A DNA stretch of 64,000 nt from Micropterus salmoides (Eukaryota; Chordata; Actinopteri; Centrarchiformes; Centrarchidae), in assembly GCF_014851395.1 (NCBI RefSeq), contig NW_024040041.1, forward strand, positions 6,812,041 through 6,876,040. The letters run 5' to 3'. The notes below the pieces were generated by a model that made no database searches, was not told where the DNA came from, and saw nothing but the letters and a program-made list of their open reading frames with translations. Shown here one piece after another: positions 54,313-64,000 of the stretch. Position numbers and translations under genes: made by a program. Numbering within the stretch: the stretch's first letter is position 1; every line of letters starts with the position of its first letter.

Positions 54313-56439
54313 CAGGTCTACTTTCCCAGCGGTCGTCATGCCACAGTCATGGCAGAGTGTGTTTGTCTCCTGTCCTCGTTGCTCAGCGGAGGAACAACTC
54401 CACCTCACCTAAGATCAAAGTGGATTTTGACCAAAGCACAGGTATAACATTGATCTGTCTCTCTCTCTTTTTATATTTTGAAAGCCCCCTTGAATGTCAG
54501 CATTTACAAAGTTTATTTTATTGAAAAATGATTGTGAAAATCAAAAATGAGTGCTCCAAAGAGTTTAGGCTTTTTCTCCTCATAGCCGGTGGCTGAAGAA
54601 TAGCAAGTTGGGTCATACAGACACAGCTGAAGAAGAATTGTTTTGAATTGTGACAGCCTGCGGAAATATTTGTTTTTTCTTTCTGTCATTTTGGGATGAA
54701 TTTCTGCCAACATATTCGGTTAAAAGATCCTCATCTCTGTCTCTCTGTAGGCGTGGCAGTGATGCAAATGCAGAGTCCGCCGGTCAACAGCTTGAGTTTA
54801 GATTTCCTCACGGAGTTCTGCATTGGCGTGGAGAAGCTGGAGATGGACAAGAGCTGCCGAGGCCTCATCATCACCTCGGTACAGTATAACCTCATCGTTT
54901 AAAGCAGCAGAGCGTTGGTGCAGGAGTTTTAAGGGGTGTTTTTTGGCTTTGTGTTTGTATTACAAGGTAGTTAATGCACATTTTAAAAATGTTTGTAATT
55001 GCCTTGTAATAAATAATGTTTAATGTTTTACAATGTTATTCAGTGTGGCTAGCTAGCCCATTCAGTGCTGGAATATGGGACAATTTCTAGATATTGCAGT
55101 ACAACTTGACAATGTACCCTGCATGTGTGTGTGTTGCTTTATACCAGAACCAGCCTAAGGTGTTCTCAGCCGGGCTGGACATCATGGAGATGTACGGGAA
55201 GAGTCCAGAGCGCTGTGGAGAGTTCTGGAGAGCTGTTCAGGAGATGTGGCTGAAACTCTATAGCTCCAACCTGGTCACTATAGCTGCAATCAATGTATGG
55301 ATAATGTGTGTGTGCACACACCTCTATTCTGGCTTTGAATACTTGAATAAAAATAATTGTTTCACATAAGAAGTGGTGAGGTTTTTACATTTACAGCTAC
55401 AGCAACAGTATTTTGATTGCAAATAACAAATAAAAACAGTGGTAGTTCAGTGATGTTCGCTGAAGTCACTGTGGTTGAAGAACAACAGAAAATTAACAAA
55501 ATCAAATGTGAATATCACCCCTTAGACTACCTTGTCACTCCTCCTACAGGGTTCCAGTCCTGCGGGTGGCTGTCTGATGTCTATTACATGTGACTACAGG
55601 ATAATGGCGGACAACCCTCGCTACAGCATCGGCCTTAATGAGACACAGCTCGGCATCGTAGCACCTTTTTGGTATGACAACACCCATGTGGTGGCAGTGG
55701 TGGTTATGTTCATGATGATGATCGTATTAGTATGCATAGTAAGTCAAAGTAAATTGTCAAGTAATTGACAATTACTGCCGCTGTCTGCAGGTTTAAGGAC
55801 ACCATGACAAACACAGTGGGCCACCGAACCACAGAGATAGCTCTGGAGCTGGGGCTGCTTTATAACCCTTCAGAGGCCCTGAAGATAGGACTTGTGGATC
55901 AGCTGGTACCCGAAGACCAGGTCCTCACCACAGCCACACAGACCATGGCTAAGTGGTTGGCTATTCCAGGTACATTACACATTATATAGCACCTTAAAAG
56001 AAGGATATAAAAGTGGACTCTAGGGTACACCATCACTGTTTGGTGGTGTTATTTGTGGTCATCATCAAAGGGGAAGGTTAAGGGTGCTACAGACCCCTAT
56101 TTAATAAAAACATTTCCCCAGGAAACCAAATCAGTAAAGACAGTAGAATGAAAAGAAACCCCTGACGTTCTTATGTCCCTGCAGGCAATAAAATACTGTC
56201 ATTTATTTATTTTATTATATACTGAGTCAAGTCACTGTCCGTTAACTCCATGTTCATCTGCTCGCTTTACAGACCACGCCAGACAGATCACCAAGTCCAT
56301 GATGAGGAAGCCAACCATCGACAAACTAACATCCAACAGAGAGGCTGACATCCAAAACTTTGTCAGCTTCATCACCAAAGACTCCATTCAGAAGTCGCTC
56401 CGCATGTATCTGGAGATGCTTAAAAAGAGAAAGGGCTAG
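53150..56439 (+). CDS. eci1: Enoyl-CoA delta-isomerase 1, mitochondrial
   Basis: Exons: 53150-53192, 54316-54441, 54751-54878, 55148-55294, 55550-55671, 55791-55969, 56273-56439; 912 bp, 303 aa (human 302). It moves 3-cis/trans double bonds to 2-trans in the beta-oxidation of unsaturated fatty acids, in the mitochondrial matrix. The first two exons give an Arg/Ser-rich, acid-poor presequence; the crotonase fold starts at KIKVDFDQSTGVAVM. Oxyanion-hole text FSAGLD and PAGGC is present, and the catalytic Glu is in GLNETQLGI. The C-terminal part contains DHARQITKSMMRK and ends SLRMYLEMLKKRKG. No stop or frame break. The start at 53,150 is the only ATG that splices in phase into exon 2. Confidence 0.97.
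54279..54307 (+). repeat. (TG)n at the eci1 exon 2 acceptor
   Basis: About 14 TG units, then TTT and CACAG, immediately before exon 2 at 54,316. The dinucleotide run replaces the usual polypyrimidine tract. Confidence 0.95.
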
Positions 56440-56462
56440 AGGAGAGAGGGAAACGTATAAAA

Positions 56463-56484
56463 TCACACACACACACACACACAC
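56463..56484 (+). repeat. (CA)n in the eci1 3'UTR
   Basis: A CA run of about 22 bp, 24 bp after the eci1 stop codon. Confidence 0.9.
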
Positions 56485-56824
56485 ATATACAAGCATTAGA
56501 GGGACTTTGTTGAAAACACATCTGCCTTCAGTGTCATATGTTCATTGGTGTCACTTGTGCTGAGACCCTCGACTACAGCTCTCTGCAGCTCATCTTCATA
56601 ACTGTGTTCAACTAGCAAAGAACCATGTGTACAGTAAAGCTGGGTGATCCTCCCCTCACCAGGCAGTGACCAAGCGAGCTCGGGGGAGACATACCCAGGA
56701 TTGACACCAGTGATTCAGTGACAAATAAAAAGTTTCTATACATATTTCTAAGGACTTTAGTTTCAAACTTTACACTTATTTTGAGAAAAGTAAGCATTTA
56801 TTTAAATTGCCTGTAGGCTAAGTA

Positions 56825-56945
56825 CTACACTACAGCCCCAAGCACAAGACTTCGGCATGTGGAGAAATCCAAAGCTTGACAGCCCTGCCGTGCTTTGTTA
56901 TGGTAGCTGAGCTATGATTTGACAATTGGTGTTAGGGGGAGGGGT
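56825..56945 (+). repeat. Dispersed repeat (ACAGCCCC...AATCCAAAGCTTGACAG family)
   Basis: CTACAGCCCCAAGCACAAG, GAGAAATCCAAAGCTTGACA and GCCGTGCTTTGTTATGG match the copy at 31,135-31,260. Confidence 0.5.
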
Positions 56946-57660
56946 TTAGGGAAAAGTCAATAATTGTCAGGTATACACCATATAAAGTGTCTAGCCTTAC
57001 TCTGCCTTCCTGAACCTAACAACTGAAGTGGGTGCATTTGAATAGCCCACAGTGGGCGAAGCCTTGATCCTCTAACAGATTTATCTACATTCAATTTTTC
57101 TAACTTCTTATTAGCCATATATTTCTCAATAAAAGGATGTATTTGGGAGTACATATGTATATGTGGCCAGTGAACTGATTAGTGTGATTAAAGAATGAAT
57201 TGTCATTCATTGTCATTTTTATTTTTAGTCGTACTTTATCTGAGTAGTCTTAAAAATGATCTTTATGGTCACATTGAGAAATAAAGTCTCGCTCTTCGGA
57301 CCCAGGTGTCACGATATGCAGAACGCGTTAGTTGTATGTGCCAAGATTTATGATTCCTGCCACAATAAAGGTGAACGGAGCCAACATTCAAACAGCTTTC
57401 AGAATTATCGTCCAAATTACTCTGGATAAACGTTGCTAATTTCTTAGTAGTTTTTTCATGTGCCTCACCCTTTATGCACACTATAAGAAACTCATCTTTT
57501 TTACGTCTGTTCCAAGAATCAAGATTGCAATGAAATAATTTGGCATATTTGTTTATTTTTCAGTCTTGTCATTCATTGCTGTGTGGTTGGGGAGAGTTCC
57601 CCCACTGAATGATCATAATACAGATTCAGCCAGGAGGTCTGATTAACAGATGTGGTGGTC
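56946..57660. other. Intergenic between convergent eci1 and dnase1
   Basis: About 1.2 kb separates the two stop codons. No gene or RNA is seen; short ORFs lack support. Confidence 0.45.
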
Positions 57661-57665
57661 ATGAT

Positions 57666-60600
57666 TCAGGCAGCAGGAGCCTGGCCAATCAGCTTCATCT
57701 CCACAGGGAAATGGTCACTGACTGCCAATGCCTGAGAGAGATAGAGAAACCATTTTAGAAAGTTTCCCTGTGGCACAATTTGTTGTTAGTACAGCCTTCT
57801 AGCTTCATATACAGAATATTGCTTCAGTTTACACAGTTTAACAGAAAACAGGTGTTGTTTTCCTTGTGCAATATGTTTTTCATTTTCATTAAGTGTTAGC
57901 CACACTAAAAGACTAGACTGGTGGTTTAGCTTGTTTTAGCCCATCAATTAAAAATCTTAAATAATTACAATCACTGCTGGCCATTTTCAAAAGCATACAT
58001 AATTATTTTGTAGCCTGCTTAAGCATGTTTTTTTTTTTTTAACAAAGAGTTAACAAAGAACAATAAATGCTAAATTGACATTTGACAACTGCTCAGAAGC
58101 AAGAAACACTTTTCCTACACTTTACACAAACTAGATTTAACTTGTTTAGAGTTAAGTGTTTTAGAGGTTGTAGTCGGCGGACATAGTTGTTTCCAGACTG
58201 TTTCTAGTGTTTGTGCTAAGCTAAGCTAAAAGGCTGCTTGCAGTAGCTTCATATTGACTGAACAGAAATGCTAGTGGTGTCAGTCTTCTTAGCTAACTCT
58301 CCACCAGAAAGCAAATCAGCGTTTTTTGCCAGAAAAATATTTGGTATGTCAAATACAGTATGCAGAAAATACCCCAAAAAATCGATTCAGAAAGTAGTTT
58401 TTCACTGACACCTTCTTGTTACAGTGATGTCATTGTGCACCAACCGTGCACCGACTACACTTCTACGTCACTGCTTGCAAGCAAAAACAGGATCTTGTGT
58501 TAAGATGCTCTTAAAATACCCTTTTTTTTTTCAAGTGAATTATATATATTTTAGAGGAGAATTAAAGTTTTTACCAGATTCTGGCTAAGATTCAAGTCCA
58601 TCATGTAGTCGTAGACCCGAGCACTGCCGTGCACCACTCCCCTCACCATGTCTGTAGTGACCACAATCCTGCAAATACAGGAAGAGGGGTGGAATTAATT
58701 GGGTGTGGGTGAGCTTGTTTTACTATTTCCGTGGGGCCCAAAAACTGGGAGCCCACCATACCTGTGCGTTCCAACAGCTTTGTGGGGACCAAAATGCTGG
58801 ACCCCACAAGTTTAAAGGCTTGGGTTTGAGGTGTGTCTACCTGTCGTATGGGCACTTAGTGTGTGACACTGTGGAGTCGGCCTCGTTGGTGATCAGCCAG
58901 TGGAAACTCTTGTCGGTGAAGAGGCGGATCTGCTGCCATTCTGAGCCCGTCACATAACTGCAGCCTGCGTTGAAGTCGCCCAGCAGCACGATGTCCTGCA
59001 GGGAGAGTGGAATGGTTCAACCTCTCTCATCCCCTTCTCATGTTTTACCAAATGAATTATCCTTTGCACTCCACCTTTTTTGTCATACAGTGCCTCTACA
59101 TAATGGATTTTGTGTGTGGCTGTGTTTGAGGCGCTGAAGAGGATATTTACATTGGTGTTCCAGCGGGTGCGAACATCTGCCACCACATCGTAGAGAGCGT
59201 TCACTTCCTTCACTGCGAAGTCTGGAGATGTGTGCTGGGGGATCAGAACAAAGTTCTTCACAGCTGGAAAACAGGAGGGAGGAAGGAGTGAATGAAGCGA
59301 GAAATGCGGAGAAGAGACAAGTTGAGAGTTTTGGTTATGGCAGACGTACATCATGTAACAAATGGTGAGCTTTCTGTCTTTTAAATTCAGCAGGACAGGG
59401 TTAACGCGCTGTATGACTGACATAAATAAATCCTCTATTGTTGTAAGTAGAATTAAAATATAGAGTTACCAACAGACTTCATGAACTCTGCATGGACCAT
59501 GAGGTGGGCCATGCACTTGAATGATCTTGGCCATGTTTATCAAGTTAGAGCCGCTCAGAAGGCAAAGGCCATTCTGGCGGATCCTCAACCCTCTTCTAGC
59601 AGAGTTTTGACTTCTGCCATCAGGGTGGAGGAACACTTTCCCTAGGAGGGCCAAATCAAACAGATATCTGAGGGCACTGTAGGGCTACTTACTGTTGCAT
59701 GAATACTCTAATACAGGACAAATGTAAACAGAGTACTCTATATCTCATTGTTACTTTACTGTATGTTGATAACATGTATTTTATGTTATATGTATTTATG
59801 TCTTCTATTTATTTATTTACTTTATGATGTGTATCTGGTTTAGTTCTCAGTTTATCACCTAATGAATTAATCTACATCTCTGCTGTAAGCAGTAACACTC
59901 TTACCAGTATTTTTGGAGGAGAACATGACGACGAAGGGCTCTCTGTTAAAGGTGTCTGTCCCACAGGGCTCACAGCCGTCATCGTAGGTGTAGTTTTTAG
60001 CCATGGACACCGTCTGCTCCCTGGAGAGGAAAGATAAGACTTGACCACATCTGGTGGCAGAGTTTGAAAACAAATATTCAGATTTTTTTGTTGTTGTTGT
60101 TCATGTTGTCATGAATGAAACAACCCAAAATGAACACTGTAAGTCGACTACTTGATTACTATAAGAGAAACATTTAAACAGCATTTGTACAGGAATTATT
60201 CTGCTTTTTCGTCCATATAAATATTTGATCACTGTAACTGTGATCAAGCAGTTTCCACTGTATACAGTATGTCTGATGGCTACAGTTACTGGTTACTTCA
60301 GATTAAGATACAAAACATATTACGTTATAATAAATGATCCATTGGTATAGATTAAAGTGCCAGACAGTGTGCACACTGTGTGCCTGTCTGCTCTGTTTAG
60401 TTAATTTTCAGTTTTGTTATTTTAGTTTGTTCTGGATCTGTTATTTAGTCTGTGTTTTGGGTTTCAGCTTCGTCTGTTGTCTTGGGTTCAGTATGCCCGG
60501 TGTTAGTTAGTTTGTTAGTTGTTTTTCCCCTGCCTGTTTAATGTCAGTTTTGTTCTGTGATTCTGGTTTCAGTCTGTTTCCATATTTTATCTGTGTTTGT

Positions 60601-62234
60601 TCTGTCTGATTGTGTTTGTGGTTGTTTTGTGTATTGCTTGTTGTGTGTTCTGTTCTTCTTCTGTTCGTTGTATGTTCATCCCCTGCCGTGTGTTTAACTG
60701 CCACATTTGTTGGAGTTACCCTTTGTTCTGTTACACCTTGGATTATTTGTTGTTTTGGACTTTGTTTTTGCTTCTCTGCAGAAGATAAACCCCTATTTAT
60801 AGATTACCTTGTTGTATTTGTTGGACTCAGCCGTAAGTTTGGCTTCTTCCCTTTTTGTTAATAAATTCTGAATTAGGCTGTATCTGTCCCTCCTGCTTGT
60901 CCTGCATTTGGGTCCTAAAATCTGTTCCTGCCTGCACACACAACAAACTTGGACATTAGCTCCACCACGACCAGCTACAACATTAAAACACTTCTCACAT
61001 TTATATGTATCAGCAATAATAATCTAATGTATGAGTAAGTAGCCTACTTTTAAAATGCAGGACTAACTTGAAATGGAGTGATTTAACAAGGTTGTATGGC
61101 TATTTTTACATACGGTCCTGTAGTTTTCATTGGACAAAGGCGCTGCAGAGTGACTTAAAGCTTTACTGATGCAATGGCTTTGTTTTTTGCCTCTCTGTGT
61201 ACCTGTAGAGGAAGAGGTATCTCTCCTTATAGGAGCTGCGACCCAGGGGCTCACTGACAATGTGGCTGTACCTGAACTGAGGTGAAGCGCTGGGAAAACA
61301 CACAGATGAGAGCACAATTTATGCCATATCATATTAAGAGTTTATAAACTGTTGGCCATGTTATGATATTCTGTGTGTAATAATACTACGAGTGTGTTGT
61401 CTGTTTTAACTTGTTGATATGCTGCATGAGTCTTTTGGTTGCTGACAGATCGCAGTCTCTGACTTCCTGGATCAGAATGATGTCATAGCGGTGGACAATC
61501 TGAAAAGCAAAAACACAAAACAACACACATCCGATTAAAGTTCTGGTGGATTAGTGTATATTTTTAATGTGTGTGTATATAGTGGCCGATTTCTAGCCTA
61601 GGATACTGAAGTATAGCTCTCGTTTAACAAACTAGGTAAACTAACAAAACTTCTGTTTTTCTAATCACATAATCTGTGTTCATTATTCTATGGAGTAAAG
61701 GGTCTGCTGGTCAATAAACATACTACTCAGCCTCTGAAAGAGACATTAAGAAATGCTGATGATTGCATTATGGGAAATGTAGGTTCCAGTATATGGCGCT
61801 TGACCCACACAAGTCCTAAAATTCAAGTAGTGCTTCTTTCCCAGTCCCCCATCTTTATGGGTGTGGAATACTAAAATTACTGGAGTGCCCCTTTAATCCA
61901 TCTGAACAATACAGTTTTCACACTAAATGTAATGCCATTCTTATATTTCTAATGTGCTATCCCAACTTACTGCCAGGTGTAGGCTAAACATTGTGCCACA
62001 TTCAGTACCCAAAATATATTGTCTCAATCTTTCAAATGTGGTTATTTGTGATGAGATAAGAAAAAAGGAATGCTGGATGTAAAATAGTTTCAGACCGTGC
62101 TAATGATGTTCATCAGAGTTGTGTTGGAGGACTTCTTGTCTCCAAATGACCTGATGTTGAAGGCTCCCAACAGCAGAGAGGCAGAAAGATGCAGCAGGGC
62201 CAAAAAGAGAACCAAAGTCCCCACCAAACGCATC
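57666..62234 (-). CDS. dnase1: Deoxyribonuclease I (secreted endonuclease)
   Basis: Coding exons: 62096-62233, 61411-61499, 61203-61289, 59905-60020, 59151-59263, 58841-58995, 58575-58668, 57666-57731; 858 bp, 285 aa (mammals about 282). It makes Ca/Mg-dependent nicks in extracellular double-stranded DNA. A signal peptide (LVLFLALLHLSASLL) precedes LGAFNIRSFG. Active-site residues known from bovine DNase I are all present: Glu39 in QEVRD, Glu78 in YKERY, His134 in PQHTSP, Asp168/Asn170 in GDFNAG, Asp212 in PYDR, His252 in SDHFP. Both disulfides are kept (DDGCEPCG; NAGCSY with TKCPYD), as is the sequon SSNTT. DNase1-like paralogues are less likely because of the GCEPCG loop and the eci1 neighbour. 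Confidence 0.95.
58175..58370 (-). repeat. Fold-back repeat family A, right-end copy in a dnase1 intron
   Basis: GTTTCCAGACTGTTTCTAGT, GTGCTAAGCTAAGCTAAAAG and TTCTTAGCTAACTCTCCACC, then an AT-rich end, match the reverse complement of the family-A left half. Confidence 0.55.
60365..60950 (+). mobile_element. Probable solo LTR or LTR-like repeat in a dnase1 intron
   Basis: A sharply T/G-rich, A-poor block with repeated GTTTTGTT and TGTTCTG words. It carries an AATAAATTCTGAATTAG signal near the end, followed by TGCATTTGGGTCCTAAAATC. The composition and the polyadenylation signal near one end fit the LTR of a gypsy-type element. No partner LTR or target duplication could be verified. Confidence 0.4.
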
Positions 62235-63040
62235 CTGGGCCAAAGAGTTCAGATATTCAAAATGTTATATATTAAAATTATTAAATAAGATTACAAATGA
62301 AGTTATGTTTAAAATCCGGGGTGTGAAGCATCAGATATACAGAAATTTAGAATCTTGATTGTATGATACATGGACAGTTATCATTGCAGGGAATGCATGC
62401 TGTTGACTGTCACGGGACCCTGAAAGCCTCTTCTTCCTTTAGCCTTAGTGTGGGAGTGAGAGACTGTCAGAACACCTGCACCCCTGGACACATAAACAAC
62501 ACGTAAACACAATCCCTATTCCTGGTGGTTTATCTAACTGCAAGTCTGCAACTTAGTGTTTGATGTGCCGCTTTTTGCTGAGGCAGGATTCATGTAGGAA
62601 TGCTGGGTAAAATATTGCTCATAGTAGAATATATAATCCTTTTACTGTGGTTAAACTGGTTGGAAGTGATTATTGTTAAAGCAGCAGCTCTCGTGTGGTG
62701 ACGTTTTGTAATGGTAATCCTGCTTACAGTGTTGCTGTGTGTTACATTTAGTCAGCCAGTGTAAAACTGTAACAAAGTGCCATATTTGCCTTGAAAAAAA
62801 ACATGAAATGAAAAACAAAGCAGAGCCAGTCACGCTGGATTATAGTTACTGTGTGCAGTGTTACATCCTGTACGAATTGTAATTCAAAACCACAAGTAGG
62901 TTTATAGTTTTGTTGCACTACATAATTCATCCAAATAACTGAAACTGAAAAAGTCTACAAACGTAGTCATCATTACTCTCAATGTAAGCTCTGCCGCTGC
63001 CATTTCAGCGGTAAAGAAGAGTCAGAGGCGCATATTTACC

Positions 63041-63070
63041 TGCTTCTGTGAGTCTGTGGGGGAAGGAGGA
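63041..63070 (-). other. Probable dnase1 5'UTR exon donor
   Basis: On the minus strand ACTCACAGAAGCAG|GTAAATAT is a consensus donor with no ATG upstream that splices in frame. The coding exon's acceptor (GGCCCAG|G) lies one base before the dnase1 ATG at 62,233, which shows that a non-coding exon must exist upstream. The 5' end of this exon is not defined. Confidence 0.5.
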
Positions 63071-63099
63071 GGTCTGTTGTAGAGCACAGAGGCTTGATT

Positions 63100-64000
63100 G
63101 TGTGAATTCTGAGGCAAATTCTGAGCTGAACCACCAATAGTGTCTCTCATGAGGTTTTTATTTACCTGCAGGTGCATGTGACTGGGTCAGGCTGGTGAGG
63201 GGTGAAGAGAGGAGGTGTTGTGGACAGGGTACAGGGATTTTCTGATAATGTATCATAGCAACCATGGTGGTCCTTAGCTCTTGAGCAAAAATTGACTCTT
63301 ATGATGATTTGATGTCTTTATGTAGGCTGCAACATGGATATGTCAGTAGAATTTCTGCTTTTTAGTGGTAGTGTCCCATTTTGGCCTCTAATTTAATTTA
63401 GTTTCTAGAATTATTCAGCTCATCAGGTGACCAATATTCAGTCTATTGTGTTAATAACATTTGCAGGGCCTCACAGTCGCATCCAGTTGCCTGGATAATT
63501 TAGTTTGCTGTACTCTTGTTACCCAGCCAAAAATCCACAAAATAGGTGTAATTATTATGTTCTGTCATCTATTAGATCAAAAACAATCTTCACAAGCAAA
63601 CTTTACTAAGGTTTGTTGGCGTGGAGAGTTATTCTCGCCAAAATCTGCCATAACAATAGCTCTATTTTTTACTTCTTTAAAAAGCATGCACCGGGAATTT
63701 AACTTTTTACACTACCGTGAGGACATAACATTGACAGTGTTTTAGAAATACTCCCTCAGTACAACAGTGTAAGTCCAGGGCATGCAGGATATAAAATAAG
63801 GTGGTCCCTTTTTCACTCCCTGTCACTGTCTTTAATGTTGTGATAAGGTGTAGAGGTTGTAAAAAAACAGGAGTTTTTGTTTATACCTTTTAAAAGGTAA
63901 TTGCAAAGTGAATACTGGGTTTTCGGGCTGTTTAATGCAGCATTATCTGATGTGATATAACTACACAGTACAATCAGTCACTACAATAAACACTATAAAA
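63100..64000. other. No gene recognised
   Basis: The first part may contain the dnase1 promoter. The remainder is A+T-rich with one unsupported 94-codon ORF on the plus strand. Confidence 0.45.

Overview
This window is nuclear DNA of a ray-finned fish, most likely a percomorph teleost. The genes have GT-AG introns. One is a FISNA-NACHT-LRR-B30.2 receptor, an expansion typical of fish. The non-coding DNA is dense with repeats of the kinds known from teleosts: Tc1-like transposon, L2/Rex1-type LINE fragments, tRNA-derived SINEs, MITEs and gypsy-like LTR pieces. No bacterial, organellar or viral genome organisation is seen.

Layout. (1) 1-600: first coding exon of a small secreted protein on the minus strand, with a TATA box; the rest of the gene lies off the left edge. 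(2) 600-17,700: no host gene that I can support; mostly dispersed repeats, a gypsy-like LTR/gag relic (5.8-7.1 kb), a fold-back element (11.7-12.3 kb) and a broken LINE (13.0-14.8 kb) next to an oppositely oriented LINE fragment. (3) 17,707-24,780, minus: a complete NLR gene, modelled in eight exons as PYD, FISNA-NACHT, four 174-bp LRR exons, a 47-bp exon and B30.2 (nine exons with the linker), 1188 aa, with an internally rearranged Tc1 element in one intron. (4) 24.8-32 kb: repeats only. (5) 31,997-38,878, minus: at least six exons of a gene I do not recognise. A MITE sits directly after its stop codon, and a 3.3-kb G-rich, strand-asymmetric repeat lies in one intron. (6) 43,420-51,677, minus: a ghrelin/motilin-receptor-family GPCR in four exons, 737 aa, about twice the family length because both extracellular loops 2 and 3 carry very long low-complexity insertions. 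(7) 53,150-56,439, plus: complete eci1 (mitochondrial enoyl-CoA delta-isomerase), seven exons, 303 aa. (8) 57,666-62,234, minus: complete dnase1, eight coding exons, 285 aa, with a probable 5'UTR exon near 63,041.

The genes do not form a pathway. The eci1-dnase1 neighbourhood recalls human 16p13.3, where both orthologues lie. For every gene except the unrecognised one, the exon phases chain from start to stop and total a multiple of three, which is strong internal support for the models. The most unusual item is the GPCR: about 255 codons of Thr/His/Ser/Asp-rich sequence sit in frame between TM6 and TM7.
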